From CAVWUA01 sp963758025 (lineage in GTDB: Bacteria; Planctomycetota; Planctomycetia; Isosphaerales; Isosphaeraceae), in NCBI GenBank assembly GCA_963758025.1, contig CAVWUA010000021.1:1-64000 (forward strand): DNA of 64,000 bases, written 5' to 3'. The number at the start of each line of letters is the position of its first letter. Positions within the stretch are counted from its first letter, which is position 1. The position numbers and the translations under genes are program-made. The notes beneath the pieces were generated by a model. The model did no database searches. It was not told where the DNA came from and saw only the letters and a list, made by a program, of their open reading frames with translations. Of this stretch, positions 30,750 through 39,179 are shown one piece after another.

Positions 30750-31529
30750 AGCCGGTCACAGGATCGGCGGCGGCCGAGGGCTCGCTCCGCCTCCAGCAGG
30801 CCTTCGAGATTCCGTTCGATCGTCGCGGTGATCCGTTCGAGCGGAAGGTGGCTGAGGTTCCTCGTCGAGAAGGGGCTCTCCAGCTCGATGCCGGTCTGGT
30901 CGAGGGAGAGGATCGGGTAGGCGATCAGCATGGTGATGGGCGGCACGAGCAGCGCGGAGTCGAACGTGCCCAGCAGGGCGAACGAGAGCGAGAGGAGGAA
31001 GAGGGTGATGAATTGCCGGATCTTGAGGGAATAGACCAGGGGCATCGGCGTCTGCACGATCCGCTCGCACGCCCCGAGGTGGTCCATCAGGAGCGCCCGC
31101 TCCCGGTCGGCTTGCTGAAAGGCGAAGTAGCCCATCCCACGACGTTCGCTCGCCTCGTGCAGCAAGGCGCCGAGCTTCAACGCCACAGGCCAGGACGTGG
31201 GTCGCGAGGTTGCGCGACTGGTTGACGATGCCCCCCCAGAGCTTGCGGGCCTCCCACCACCGGTCGTAGCCCGCGTTGGTGCGCAGGACGAGCAGGAGGG
31301 CCAGGATCGCACCGGCGACCCCGTACGGGGCCGCGTCCACCCCCATCTCGGTCCGGAACTTCGCCTCGACGAGCCGGGAAAGGGTGCACACCCCGGCACT
31401 GATGAGGCCGAAGACGAAGACCTTGGGCAACACGCGGAGCGTGACCGAGCCATTCAGGGCGAACGCCTGGCGCCAGAACTCGCGCGACGACTGGGAGATG
31501 ACCTCGTGGGGTTCGGTCGGGACAGCCAA
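30750..31529 (-). CDS. Bestrophin-like (UPF0187) membrane protein (frameshifted)
   Basis: Putative anion channel of the bestrophin family. SSREFWRQAFALNGSVTLRVLPKVFVFGLI and LLLVLRTNAGYDRWWEARKLWGGIVNQSRNLA are classic; the frame slips near 31180. The rest continues in the other frame: RQFITLFLLSLSFALLG and MLIAYPILSLDQTGIELESPF. The last ORF segment reads in frame into the downstream glycosyltransferase, but a TGA near 30752 in the neighbouring frames suggests a lost stop through a further slip. The start is probably TTG 31529. Confidence 0.8.
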
Positions 31530-31599
31530 GAGACCCCCAGGGGGAATGAGTAATTCGAGCCGCAACCCTGCTCGATCGCCGAATGAGGGTTGTTCCGCC

Positions 31600-31935
31600 T
31601 CATCCCCGATAATCGGACTGCCGACGCCGCTCGGCCTCGACGTAACCTCGGACCAGGCCGAGCAGCTCGTCGGCCGAGTCGGCAGCGACGATGACGACGC
31701 GACTTTCGGCGGACGGGACCCCGCTCGGCTTGTAGGAGATCCGGAACGCCCCGTCACTTCTGCCCACGACGACGGCGAAGTAAGGCTGCCGCTCGTCGCC
31801 GGCCTTCTCCTGGCTCCGGACCCTCAAGGTGATGTCCCGGCCTTCCGCTTTCAACGCCAGGCCGACTTTCGCTTCCTCCCTCAGGTCGTCCCTCAAGATC
31901 TTGAACAGGTTGACAAGAGACCCCTTCAATATCAT
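31600..31935 (-). CDS. Hypothetical protein, 111 aa
   Basis: MILKGSLVNLFKILRDDLREEAKVGLALKAEGRDITLRV... alternates beta and helix, ending VRGYVEAERRRQSDYRG. No signal peptide or metal motif. Upstream of the bestrophin gene on the same strand. Not recognised. Confidence 0.5.
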   Translation of the reverse strand: MILKGSLVNLFKILRDDLREEAKVGLALKAEGRDITLRVRSQEKAGDERQPYFAVVVGRSDGAFRISYKPSGVPSAESRVVIVAADSADELLGLVRGYVEAERRRQSDYRG

Positions 31936-32280
31936 CCATGGGATTGGATCTTCCTCGAGTCCTGGGTCGACAGGATGGCGGCGACGACCGAACACTCCGC
32001 CGGCCCGCGAATTCGTGCGGAGACCCCGACATCAAGCCTGGGGCCGTCCCCCTCGAAGGGAGCGTGGACGCCATGCCGGGTCGGGAAGCATCCGGCTCTC
32101 ATCTTATCCGACCCGACGTGGTCGGGCATTCCATTTCGCCCGGACGATCTGGATCGGGATGCTGGCGACCTTGACGATTGCCGCGGCATAGCGGACGGCG
32201 ACCGACTTTGCTGGCCATGCCGGTTCGACGCCATCCTCACCGGCGGGGTCGGTCAAACCCCTGCCCTAAATTCTGACTTG
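31936..32280. other. Gene-free interval left of the recombinase core site
   Basis: No convincing reading frame. I looked here for a left transposon end matching the repeats at 35889-35933; the nearest resemblance is TTGACGATTGCCGCGGCA near 32171, too weak to call. Confidence 0.4.
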
Positions 32281-32318
32281 CGTTCATGCCGAATAAAGGA
32301 CATTATTCGGCATGAACG
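32281..32318. repeat. loxP-like core site: 16-bp perfect inverted arms, 6-bp spacer
   Basis: Left arm CGTTCATGCCGAATAA (32281-32296), spacer AGGACA (32297-32302), right arm TTATTCGGCATGAACG (32303-32318). The arms match at all 16 positions. Arm and spacer lengths are those of tyrosine-recombinase core sites, and the site lies 22 bp before the recombinase start. A hairpin terminator is less likely, since no T-tract follows. Confidence 0.75.
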
Positions 32319-32340
32319 GGAACCGGAGCAGGGGGGTGTC

Positions 32341-33400
32341 ATGGACGAGACCAAGGGCGAGATCGAGGTGTTGCCGGCCACGGCCGGGCCGGATGGCGAC
32401 GGGCATGAGCTGGTCGTCCACGCCGACCTGGAGCGGCTCCGTCGGGCGGTCGCCGCGCCCGAGATCGTCAAGGATGCCGGTCCCAACGCCGAGTACGCCT
32501 ATGCCGATTTCTTCAAGGCGAAGATCTCCAACCCCAATACCCGGAAGGCCTACAAGCGCGCCGTCGACCGGTTCCTCGGGTTCTGCCAGGAGCGCGGGAT
32601 CGAACTCCGCCAGGTCACGTCCTTCCTGATCGGCGACTACCTCGAACATCACCTGATCGACCAGGCCGGTCATCCGCTGTCGGCTCCCGAGCAAGAAGCA
32701 GCACCTGGCCGCCCTGCGGCACTTCTTCGACAACCAGCAGATGTATCACGGCGTCGTCCTCAACCCGGCCGCCTCGGTCCGCGGGCCCAAGCACGTCGCC
32801 CACGAGGGCCAGACCCCCGCCTTCGACGACAAGCAGGTCCGGGCACTCTTCAAATCGATCAAGACCGACGACATCCTCGGCCTGCGAGACAAGACGATCC
32901 TCATGGTGCTCGCCTACACGGCCGCCCGCGCCGGGGCCGTCGCCAAGCTCCGGCTCGAAGACTACTACTCCGACGGCACCCAGTGGTGGTTCCACTTCGG
33001 CGAGAAAGGCGGCAAGGTCCACCTCGTCCCCGCCCGCCACGACCTCCAGCAGCAGATGGAGACCTACCTCCGGGCCGCGAACCTCGCGGGCGGCCCCGGC
33101 AAGGCCCCCCTGTTCCGCTCGGCCCGCGGCCGCGCCCGCAGGCTCTCTCCCGACCGGGGGCTGACCGGCAACGACCTGCTCCGGATCGTCAAGCGGCGGC
33201 TCAAGGCCGCCGGGCTGCCCGAGGGGACCTTCTGCTGCCACAGCTTCCGGGCCACCACCGCCACGAACCTGCTCCGGCAGGACGTCGCCCGCGAGCAGGT
33301 CCAGTACCTGCTCGGCCACGCCGATGCCCGCACGACCGACCTCTATAACCGGACCGACAAGGAGGTCAGCCGCAATATCGTCGAACGGATCTCGCTGTGA
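32341..33400 (+). CDS. Tyrosine recombinase / site-specific integrase (frameshifted)
   Basis: Site-specific recombinase of the Xer/phage-integrase family. The N-terminal SAM-like core-binding region shows SNPNTRKAYKRAVDRFLGFCQERGI. One extra base near 32686 changes frame; SKKQHLAALRHFFDNQQMYHGVV then follows. Catalytic residues: Arg in AARAGAVAKLRLEDY, HSFR (HxxR) in CCHSFRATTATNLLRQ, His in LLGHADARTTD and Tyr in DLYNRTD. It lies directly behind a palindromic core site, its likely substrate. Likely role: resolution of transposition cointegrates, by analogy with TnpI of Tn4430. Confidence 0.88.
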
Positions 33401-33408
33401 ATCCGGCG

Positions 33409-34353
33409 TCACGCCGCGCCGATGACCAGGACCTCGCGCGCCGCCTCGACCGCCTCTCGGGTCACCGAATCCAGGGCGTTGATCTCCAGGATGCGCCCGA
33501 TCTGCGTCAGCAGCCGATCCAGGAGGCGGAAATTGCCCCCGGTGATCCGCACGATCGCGGCGATCGCCTCCTCATCGACCATGCCCTCGGCGGGCAACTC
33601 CACCCGGGATGGCCGCCAACCCTCGCGGAGCAAGCGGCCGACCTCCGCCGCCGACAGCGACCGATACGCATGCACGAACCCGACCCGCGAATAGAGTTGC
33701 GCGTAGCGGGACAGCCGTCGCTCCAGGCCCGGCATTCCGATGAGGACCAGGCCGATCCCGCCGTGATCGGCGATGTCCCGCAGCTGCTCCAGGCCGGCCA
33801 TCCGCAGCCGATCGGCCTCGTCGACCAGCAGCAGCAGCGTCGGGTCCGCCGCCTCGCGACAGCGTCGACCGTACTCGAGATGCACCTCCTCGATCCGATC
33901 GATCGAGGCCTCCCCCGTGCGATAGCTGAGCATCCTCCGCACCCCCCGCCGCAGCTCCTCCTGCTCGACCTCCAGCTCCTCCTTGCGGACCTCGGCGATC
34001 CGGATCTCCTTCTGACGCTCGATGTCGGCCCGCACCAGGTCGCGTCGCCGTTCGCGCAACCGGGCGATCTCCTCGAGGACCCCCTTCGCCGAGTTCACCA
34101 CCGGCACGCTGTAGAAGACCACGTCCCCCAGCACGTCGTTCAGCGCGACGCCGTCGGCGACCCGATGCCTGCGGAAGGCCATCACCTCGTCCCAGCGGGC
34201 ATAACGCCGGGCCGAGAGCGTCTTGCCCACCCCGGGCGGCCCGTGGCAGAGACCGATGTAGCGATGGCGGCGGCACGCGTCGCAGAACTCGACAAAACGC
34301 CGGTGCTCGGCGGTCTCGACGAAGATCGCCTCCCGTTCGTCACGCTCACTCAT
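33409..34353 (-). CDS. TniB/TnsC/MuB-like AAA+ ATPase of a transposon
   Basis: 315 residues from MSERDEREAIFVETAEHRRFVEF. Walker A is GPPGVGKTLSARRYA, Walker B LLLLVDEADRLRMAGLEQL, sensor region IGLVLIGMPGLERRLSRYAQL. The long charged helical insert between them (about 100-170) is unusual. Family role: target-site selection and activation of the DDE transposase. The ATG overlaps the transposase stop by 8 nt, so the two are translationally coupled. Confidence 0.88.
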   Translation of the reverse strand: MSERDEREAIFVETAEHRRFVEFCDACRRHRYIGLCHGPPGVGKTLSARRYARWDEVMAFRRHRVADGVALNDVLGDVVFYSVPVVNSAKGVLEEIARLRERRRDLVRADIERQKEIRIAEVRKEELEVEQEELRRGVRRMLSYRTGEASIDRIEEVHLEYGRRCREAADPTLLLLVDEADRLRMAGLEQLRDIADHGGIGLVLIGMPGLERRLSRYAQLYSRVGFVHAYRSLSAAEVGRLLREGWRPSRVELPAEGMVDEEAIAAIVRITGGNFRLLDRLLTQIGRILEINALDSVTREAVEAAREVLVIGAA

Positions 34354-35812
34354 TCGCGTACCGCTTGAGCGTCCTCCCCGGCCGTGGCGGGAGTTCCGGG
34401 GTCGGCTCCGATGCAATCGGCGGCTCCTCCTGGACGACGGTCCCCCGGCGGACCTCCAGCAGGGATTCGATCACCTTACGCCGATCCTGGATCGTCTGTC
34501 GCAACTCACGACGGCGGCGTTCCCGCGCCCGGATGACCTCGCGCAGCGGCACCGTCTCCCCGGCCAGCTCCTGGCAGACCGCCCGGCAGACGAAGCGGCC
34601 CTCGTGGAAGACCCGAACCTCCGCGACGTCCCGCGGGTCGTACCGCAGCAGAACCTGCTCCCCGACGTAGGCCGCCAGCGTCGGGTCGATGTACCGCAGC
34701 CCTGAGAACCGGATGCCGTCGCGGTGCACCTGCCGCGTCTTCGGGACCGTCAGCAGCAAGAGATCGAGCTGCTCCAGCGACTCGGGCATCCGCGGCAGGA
34801 AACCACCGGAGATCCACCGATCCTGGGGCTTGAAGCGTGTCGTCGTGTGGACTTCGTGATGGTACTCGTCGACCAGGAACCGCTCCAGTTCTTCCGCCAT
34901 CTCGGCGAGGGTCAACGCGGCGTTCGGGGCCGTTCCCGTGGGCGCGTAGCCGGGCAGTCGCGGCAGGAGCACCTGGGTGACGCTCTCGAAGAATCGCTCG
35001 ATCTTCCCCCGACCACGGGGCCGGCCGACCATCGAATGGATCAGGCGGATTTTCAGATCGGCGGCCACCTGTTCGAGATGCCGCGACGTGAAGTCGCTCC
35101 CGTGGTCCGAGTAGAGCACCTCCGGGATGCCGCAGACCTGCCAGCCGGGACGCCCCTTGCGCCAGATCGCTTGACGCAGGGCCAGGGCCGTCTGGATCGC
35201 CGACGGGGCGGAGAACGTGAGGGCATACCCGGCGATCGCCCGGCTGTAATCGTCGAGGATGATCGTCAGCCAAGGCTTCCGCGGCTGCCCCCGCTCGTCC
35301 TTCAACCAGAGATCCAACTCGGTATGATCGGCCTGCCAGACGGCGTTCGGCCCGGTCGCCTCGTGGCGATGGATCAGGTCGAAGGCGTCGGCATAGGCCT
35401 TCGTCCCCTCGTGCGCCAGGGTCAGCAGGGCCGGGTCCAGCGCGCGGACCGTGGCAGAGACTGCATAGTAGGTCGGGGGTACCGCCCCGATCTGCGCGGC
35501 GAGGGTAATCGCTTGGCGATGGATCGCCGCCACGGACAGGCGTGGTTTCCGCAGGGCTAGGCCTTCGATCCCCTGCTTCAGCGTGGTACAAAGTTGCCGC
35601 TTGCCCCGGTCGCTCCGCCCCTTGCGGGCCAGCCCGGCGAGCCCCGCGCGGCGATACTGGCCGGCCCAGCGGCGTGCGGTGCGCAGGGCGATGCCCCGGT
35701 CGCGGGCGACGCGGGCCAGGGGAACCTCCTCTTCCAGGTGTGGGCGGAGGCGTTCGAACCGTTCGAGAGCCCGGGTACGCTCGGACTCTGTGAGGCCACT
35801 GAGCGACGACAT
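34346..35812 (-). CDS. TniA/TnsB/Mu-type DDE transposase
   Basis: About 488 residues from MSSLSGLTESERTRALERF (35812; an upstream ATG at 35857 is possible). An HTH region (VPLARVARDRGIALRTARRWAGQYR) precedes an RNase H-like core with Asp in VWQADHTELDLWL, Asp in VLYSDHGSDFTSRHLE and Glu in GRGKIERFFESVTQVLLP. A Mu-transposase C-terminal beta-barrel (GLRYIDPTLAAYVGEQVLLRYDP) follows. The C-terminal tail probably contacts the ATPase encoded next. Confidence 0.9.
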   Translation of the reverse strand: MSSLSGLTESERTRALERFERLRPHLEEEVPLARVARDRGIALRTARRWAGQYRRAGLAGLARKGRSDRGKRQLCTTLKQGIEGLALRKPRLSVAAIHRQAITLAAQIGAVPPTYYAVSATVRALDPALLTLAHEGTKAYADAFDLIHRHEATGPNAVWQADHTELDLWLKDERGQPRKPWLTIILDDYSRAIAGYALTFSAPSAIQTALALRQAIWRKGRPGWQVCGIPEVLYSDHGSDFTSRHLEQVAADLKIRLIHSMVGRPRGRGKIERFFESVTQVLLPRLPGYAPTGTAPNAALTLAEMAEELERFLVDEYHHEVHTTTRFKPQDRWISGGFLPRMPESLEQLDLLLLTVPKTRQVHRDGIRFSGLRYIDPTLAAYVGEQVLLRYDPRDVAEVRVFHEGRFVCRAVCQELAGETVPLREVIRARERRRRELRQTIQDRRKVIESLLEVRRGTVVQEEPPIASEPTPELPPRPGRTLKRYANE

Positions 35813-35888
35813 CGTTGGGCACACTCCCCCGGCACCGTCAGATCGGCGGGGCGACATGACCGCCGACGGATGAACCGATTATCGGCCG

Positions 35889-35940
35889 ACGGTGCCAGAG
35901 AGCGTCAAAGAAACCGTGCCAATTACCGTCAAACTTAACA
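35889..35940. repeat. Transposon right end with two transposase-site repeats
   Basis: Two 21-bp direct repeats of pattern ACSGTGCC-(6 nt)-CGTCAAA lie at 35889-35909 and 35913-35933, period 24 bp, followed by CTTAACA to 35940. Read inward the tip is TGTTAAGTTTGACGG. Arrays of about 20-bp sites with a terminal TG...CA are typical of Mu/Tn7/Tn5053 ends. Confidence 0.7.
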
Positions 35941-38176
35941 GAGATCCCGCACATCCTCGTAGCGATGCTGTGTCTGCCGTTTCTCCAATTGACCTCCCAC
36001 CAGGCCGAATCTCGGCCCATGCGCGGTCACGATCGCCGAGACATACACGTCCAGATCCAGCGGACCGTCCCCACTGCCGTCGAAGGCGAGGTAGACGTGG
36101 TAACTCGGCCGTGCCATCGCCTCGACGCGGCTGCCCTGGAGATTGGCCAGATAATACTTCGATGTCGCCAGCCGCCGCGCGACCTCCGACGGGGAACCGC
36201 GTTCCGCCGTCGACGATCCGGCATGTCGCTCCCCGGCCAGCCGCGTTCCGCTGCCGGGAGCCGCCTCGACCGCCGAGGCGGCCGTCACGTCGGCGGGAGG
36301 CTGGCGATCTCCCTGGTCCTCCCAGAGGATCACCCCGGAATGGACGTCGATCAATCGCATCGAGAGCTGGTACATCCCGAGGCGTTCGGGCGTGCGGATC
36401 TCGGTGATGAGCACGTGTGACGCCGCGACCAGCCGCGTTTCGAACGCCTCGGCGGAGCCGGGCCGGAGCCACTCGCCACTGACCTTCTGCGCGTAAATCT
36501 CCTTCGCCCGCTCCGACCGCTCGACTTGCAGGACGCCCGCCCGCACCAGTCGGCTGCGGATCTCGCCCGCCAGGCTGTTCTCCCGCGCGACCAGGGTCTG
36601 GAGCCGGCCGATCTCCGCCCGCATCGCCTCGGCGTCCCGCCGCAATTCCTCCCGCCGCTCGCCGTCGCCCTCCTCCCATTGTCGCTTCTTCTCGTAATCG
36701 TCGAGCGTCTTGAGAAGCAGGTCCATCAGGTTGCGCGGCGGGTCGGATCGCCGGTAGGCCTGCTGGACCTCGACGTCGAGCCGGCTGAGCGTGGATTGAA
36801 AGGCGCGTTTCGTCGCCGCCAGGCCCACCTCGCCGGGATGGAACGTCGAGCCCTCCACGTCCGCCTTGACGTCGTCCACGTAGAGATACACCGGCCGTGA
36901 CTGGTGTGCCTGCAGGTTCTGCAGGATGTTATAGACACACCAGTCGAGAAAATCGACCGAGCCGCGGAGTTCGGCGTCGCCGAGATCATCGAGCCGCGAT
37001 CCCGTCGCGATCCGGGTGGCGGGATCGATCCGCTCCATCTTGAAGGGATACGGCGCGTCGGGGCGGTCGGGGCTCACCAGGGTGACGTGCGTGGGGATGA
37101 GATCGCTGAAGGCGAGTCCCTGGTTGTCCTCCGCGAGGAGGAAGCCCGTGCGCGTGCGACGCAGCCGCGTGTCCCGGAATGACACCACCCGAGGGTTCGC
37201 GGGGACGAACACCTGGGGCGCCAGGAGCCGGCGAACCTCGGTGGCGAGCGCCTCCGGAATGTTCCGGTCCACATCGATCGTGTGGAAGATCCGCCGCGCC
37301 AGGGCCGGATCGTTGGCAATGATCGGGCTACGCATGTCCCAGGCGAGCATCTGCGCCTGCTTCGCCGTCTCATCCTCCCCCTTGGCGACGAGACGATAGA
37401 AGGGATGATCGCGATCGCCGAGATTGCGGATGCCGACGGCGTAATGTTCCGGGTTAACGAGCACGAAGCTCGCCTGCGCCCAGGCCGCCTTGTCGAACGT
37501 CGTCGCGGGCGTCGCCCGACTCGCGACGGGGGCATCCGGCGGGAACGACGGGGGCGTGGCGCTGAACGTGGGCCCGTCGATCACCAGGACCGGGCCCGGT
37601 GCCGCGTGGCGACGCCGGACCAGACTCCGGAGCAGGCCCTCCGGCGGCGTGGCGGATTCCACGAGCGCGGTCACGATGCAGAGCGAGAGCATGCTGAACC
37701 CGGCAGGCAGGGCCCAACGCGCCGGAGTTCAGCCACCAGGCGGTGGCCTGGGTTGGGCCGGTCTGGGCGAGCCGGGCGAACGAGACGCCGTAGAGCGTGC
37801 CGATGGTCCCGAGAAAGGCGATCGCCAGCAGGACGACGAGGACGATCAGGCCCTCGGGCCCCAGCGCGGGCTTCAGCAGACTGAGCAGCAGCGACGCGAA
37901 CAGACCGAGTGCCAGGCCCGCCCAGAGCGGGTGTTCCAGAAGGTGGATCGGATCGACCGTGGGTGGGCGTGTCGGTGAATGCTCACTCTCCATCGGCTCC
38001 GGACTCCACGTCAGCGGCGATTCCGGTGCCGGAGCGGGTGGCGGCACGCTCGGCGTGCGGGGATGGACCAGGGCCGCCTGACATCGCGGACAGACAAACC
38101 GCGCCAGGTCGGCGCCGGCGGGAACCTGCAGCCGCGCGTGGCAGGATGAACAGCGGATGAGAGTCACATCGCTCAC
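35935..38176 (-). CDS. Zinc-ribbon membrane protein with CsgG/LpoB-like C-terminal region (frameshifted)
   Basis: GTG 38176 follows GGGAGG. The N-terminal zinc ribbon has CSSCHARL and CPRCQAAL pairs, then a Pro-rich linker and two or three hydrophobic helices (WAGLALGLFASLLLSLL, LIVLVVLLAIAFLGTIG). The frame slips near 37715; ALGPAGFSMLSLCIVTAL continues. A roughly 550-residue part follows with a long coiled coil (about 36550-36700) and a stretch AGVLQVERSERAKEIYAQKV...ASHVLITEIRTPERL..YQLSMRLIDVHSGVILWEDQGD that fits a CsgG/LpoB-like fold. The stop TAA lies within the transposon tip, so the C-terminus may be truncated. Function unknown; divergent from the translocase operon. Confidence 0.6.
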
Positions 38177-38330
38177 GGCCCACCTCCCGACACAATTTGG
38201 TGCGAATTCGGTGATTTTCTGCTTGATGACGCGCGATATCCACCGCATCATGATGCCAACGCTACCGCGGTATTTCGACATAGGCAATCAAAATAAACGA
38301 GCGAAACAGAATTGTGCCGGGGCCTGGATC

Positions 38331-39179
38331 ATGCGACTCAGCGATGAGGATGCCTGCTGGGGCCTGTTCCTGCTCGTGCTGCTGCTCGTGCTCGGTGGCA
38401 GGATGACGGGGCGGGATCGCCGCCTGGCCACGAGGGCGATGCGGATCGCCCTCGCCGTCTTCTTCGGCTTCGTGCTCCTGCGGGGGTATGCGGAGGGGGC
38501 GCGGAGCCTCGCGGCGTGGGGCGGGATCGCGCTGATGGGCGTCTTCGTCGGCGCGTTCGCGCTCGGCGTCGCCTCGATCCTCCTGCCGCTCCTCGCCTTC
38601 GCGCACCATCACCTGGTCGCGGCGCCCGCGGAACACGCCCGAGACTCGTGCGCACGGGCTGAGCGGCGACGCCGGGACGAGGCGGCGCGGCGGGAGGCCG
38701 AACAGGCGGCGGCACGGGAGCGGGCGCGGTGGGAACAGGAGGCGCCCGAACGCGAGCGACAGCGGCGGCAAGAGGCTGAGGCTCAGCAGCTTCGGGCCGA
38801 GGCGCAGCGCCGGCGCAACGACGCCCGCGCCGACGCCCGCCTGCACTACCGCTACTACTGTTCCCGGCTCGGCGCCGCATGGTTTCCCGAAGCGGAATTC
38901 ACCCTCTACCTCGACTCCTTCATGCACGACAGCGAGCCGCCGGAGATCGTCGAACGACACGGGCAACGGTTGCTCGCGATGTTCGAACGCAAGCTCACCG
39001 AGACCGAACCGGCGCAACCGGAGCAGACGATCGAAGGGCTCACCGCCTGGTACCGGGCCACCCAGGCAACGATCGAACGCTCGCCGCTCGACGAGCGGTC
39101 CCGACGCGTGCAGATGGCCCAGCTCTACACCCGGTACTCCGAACTCCTGACCGAACTCCTGGAGCGGATGACGCCATGA
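38331..39179 (+). CDS. Membrane/coiled-coil protein coupled to the translocase
   Basis: 282 residues. Three hydrophobic helices: CWGLFLLVLLLVLGG, AMRIALAVFFGFVLLRGY and ALMGVFVGAFALGVASILLPLLAF. A roughly 60-residue Glu/Arg/Ala coiled coil (ERRRRDEAARREAEQAAARE) and a soluble C-terminal domain follow. The stop overlaps the translocase start (ATGA), so both are made together. Inference: membrane anchor or pore partner of the ATPase. No recognised family and no Shine-Dalgarno before ATG 38331. Confidence 0.65.
   Translation: MRLSDEDACWGLFLLVLLLVLGGRMTGRDRRLATRAMRIALAVFFGFVLLRGYAEGARSLAAWGGIALMGVFVGAFALGVASILLPLLAFAHHHLVAAPAEHARDSCARAERRRRDEAARREAEQAAARERARWEQEAPERERQRRQEAEAQQLRAEAQRRRNDARADARLHYRYYCSRLGAAWFPEAEFTLYLDSFMHDSEPPEIVERHGQRLLAMFERKLTETEPAQPEQTIEGLTAWYRATQATIERSPLDERSRRVQMAQLYTRYSELLTELLERMTP

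Larger units (their letters stand above)
32281..35940. mobile_element. Transposon-like module: tyrosine recombinase, TniB-like ATPase, TniA-like transposase
   Basis: Three genes converge with almost no space: the recombinase ends at 33400, the ATPase at 33409, and the ATPase start overlaps the transposase stop. The right end carries two 21-bp direct repeats and a terminal TGTTAAG read inward from 35940. The left end was not identified, so the left limit is the core site only. This resembles Tn5053/Tn7/Mu-type elements with a resolvase of the tyrosine class. Confidence 0.55.

Noticed and set aside
32171..32190. Left transposon end with a transposase-binding repeat
   Set aside because: Only TTGACG and GGCA are shared with the right-end repeats, spacing differs, and no second copy or terminal TG follows.
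32281..32318. Rho-independent terminator interpretation of the palindrome
   Set aside because: No T-tract on either side and it sits before, not after, a gene; the arm and spacer lengths fit a recombinase core site better.
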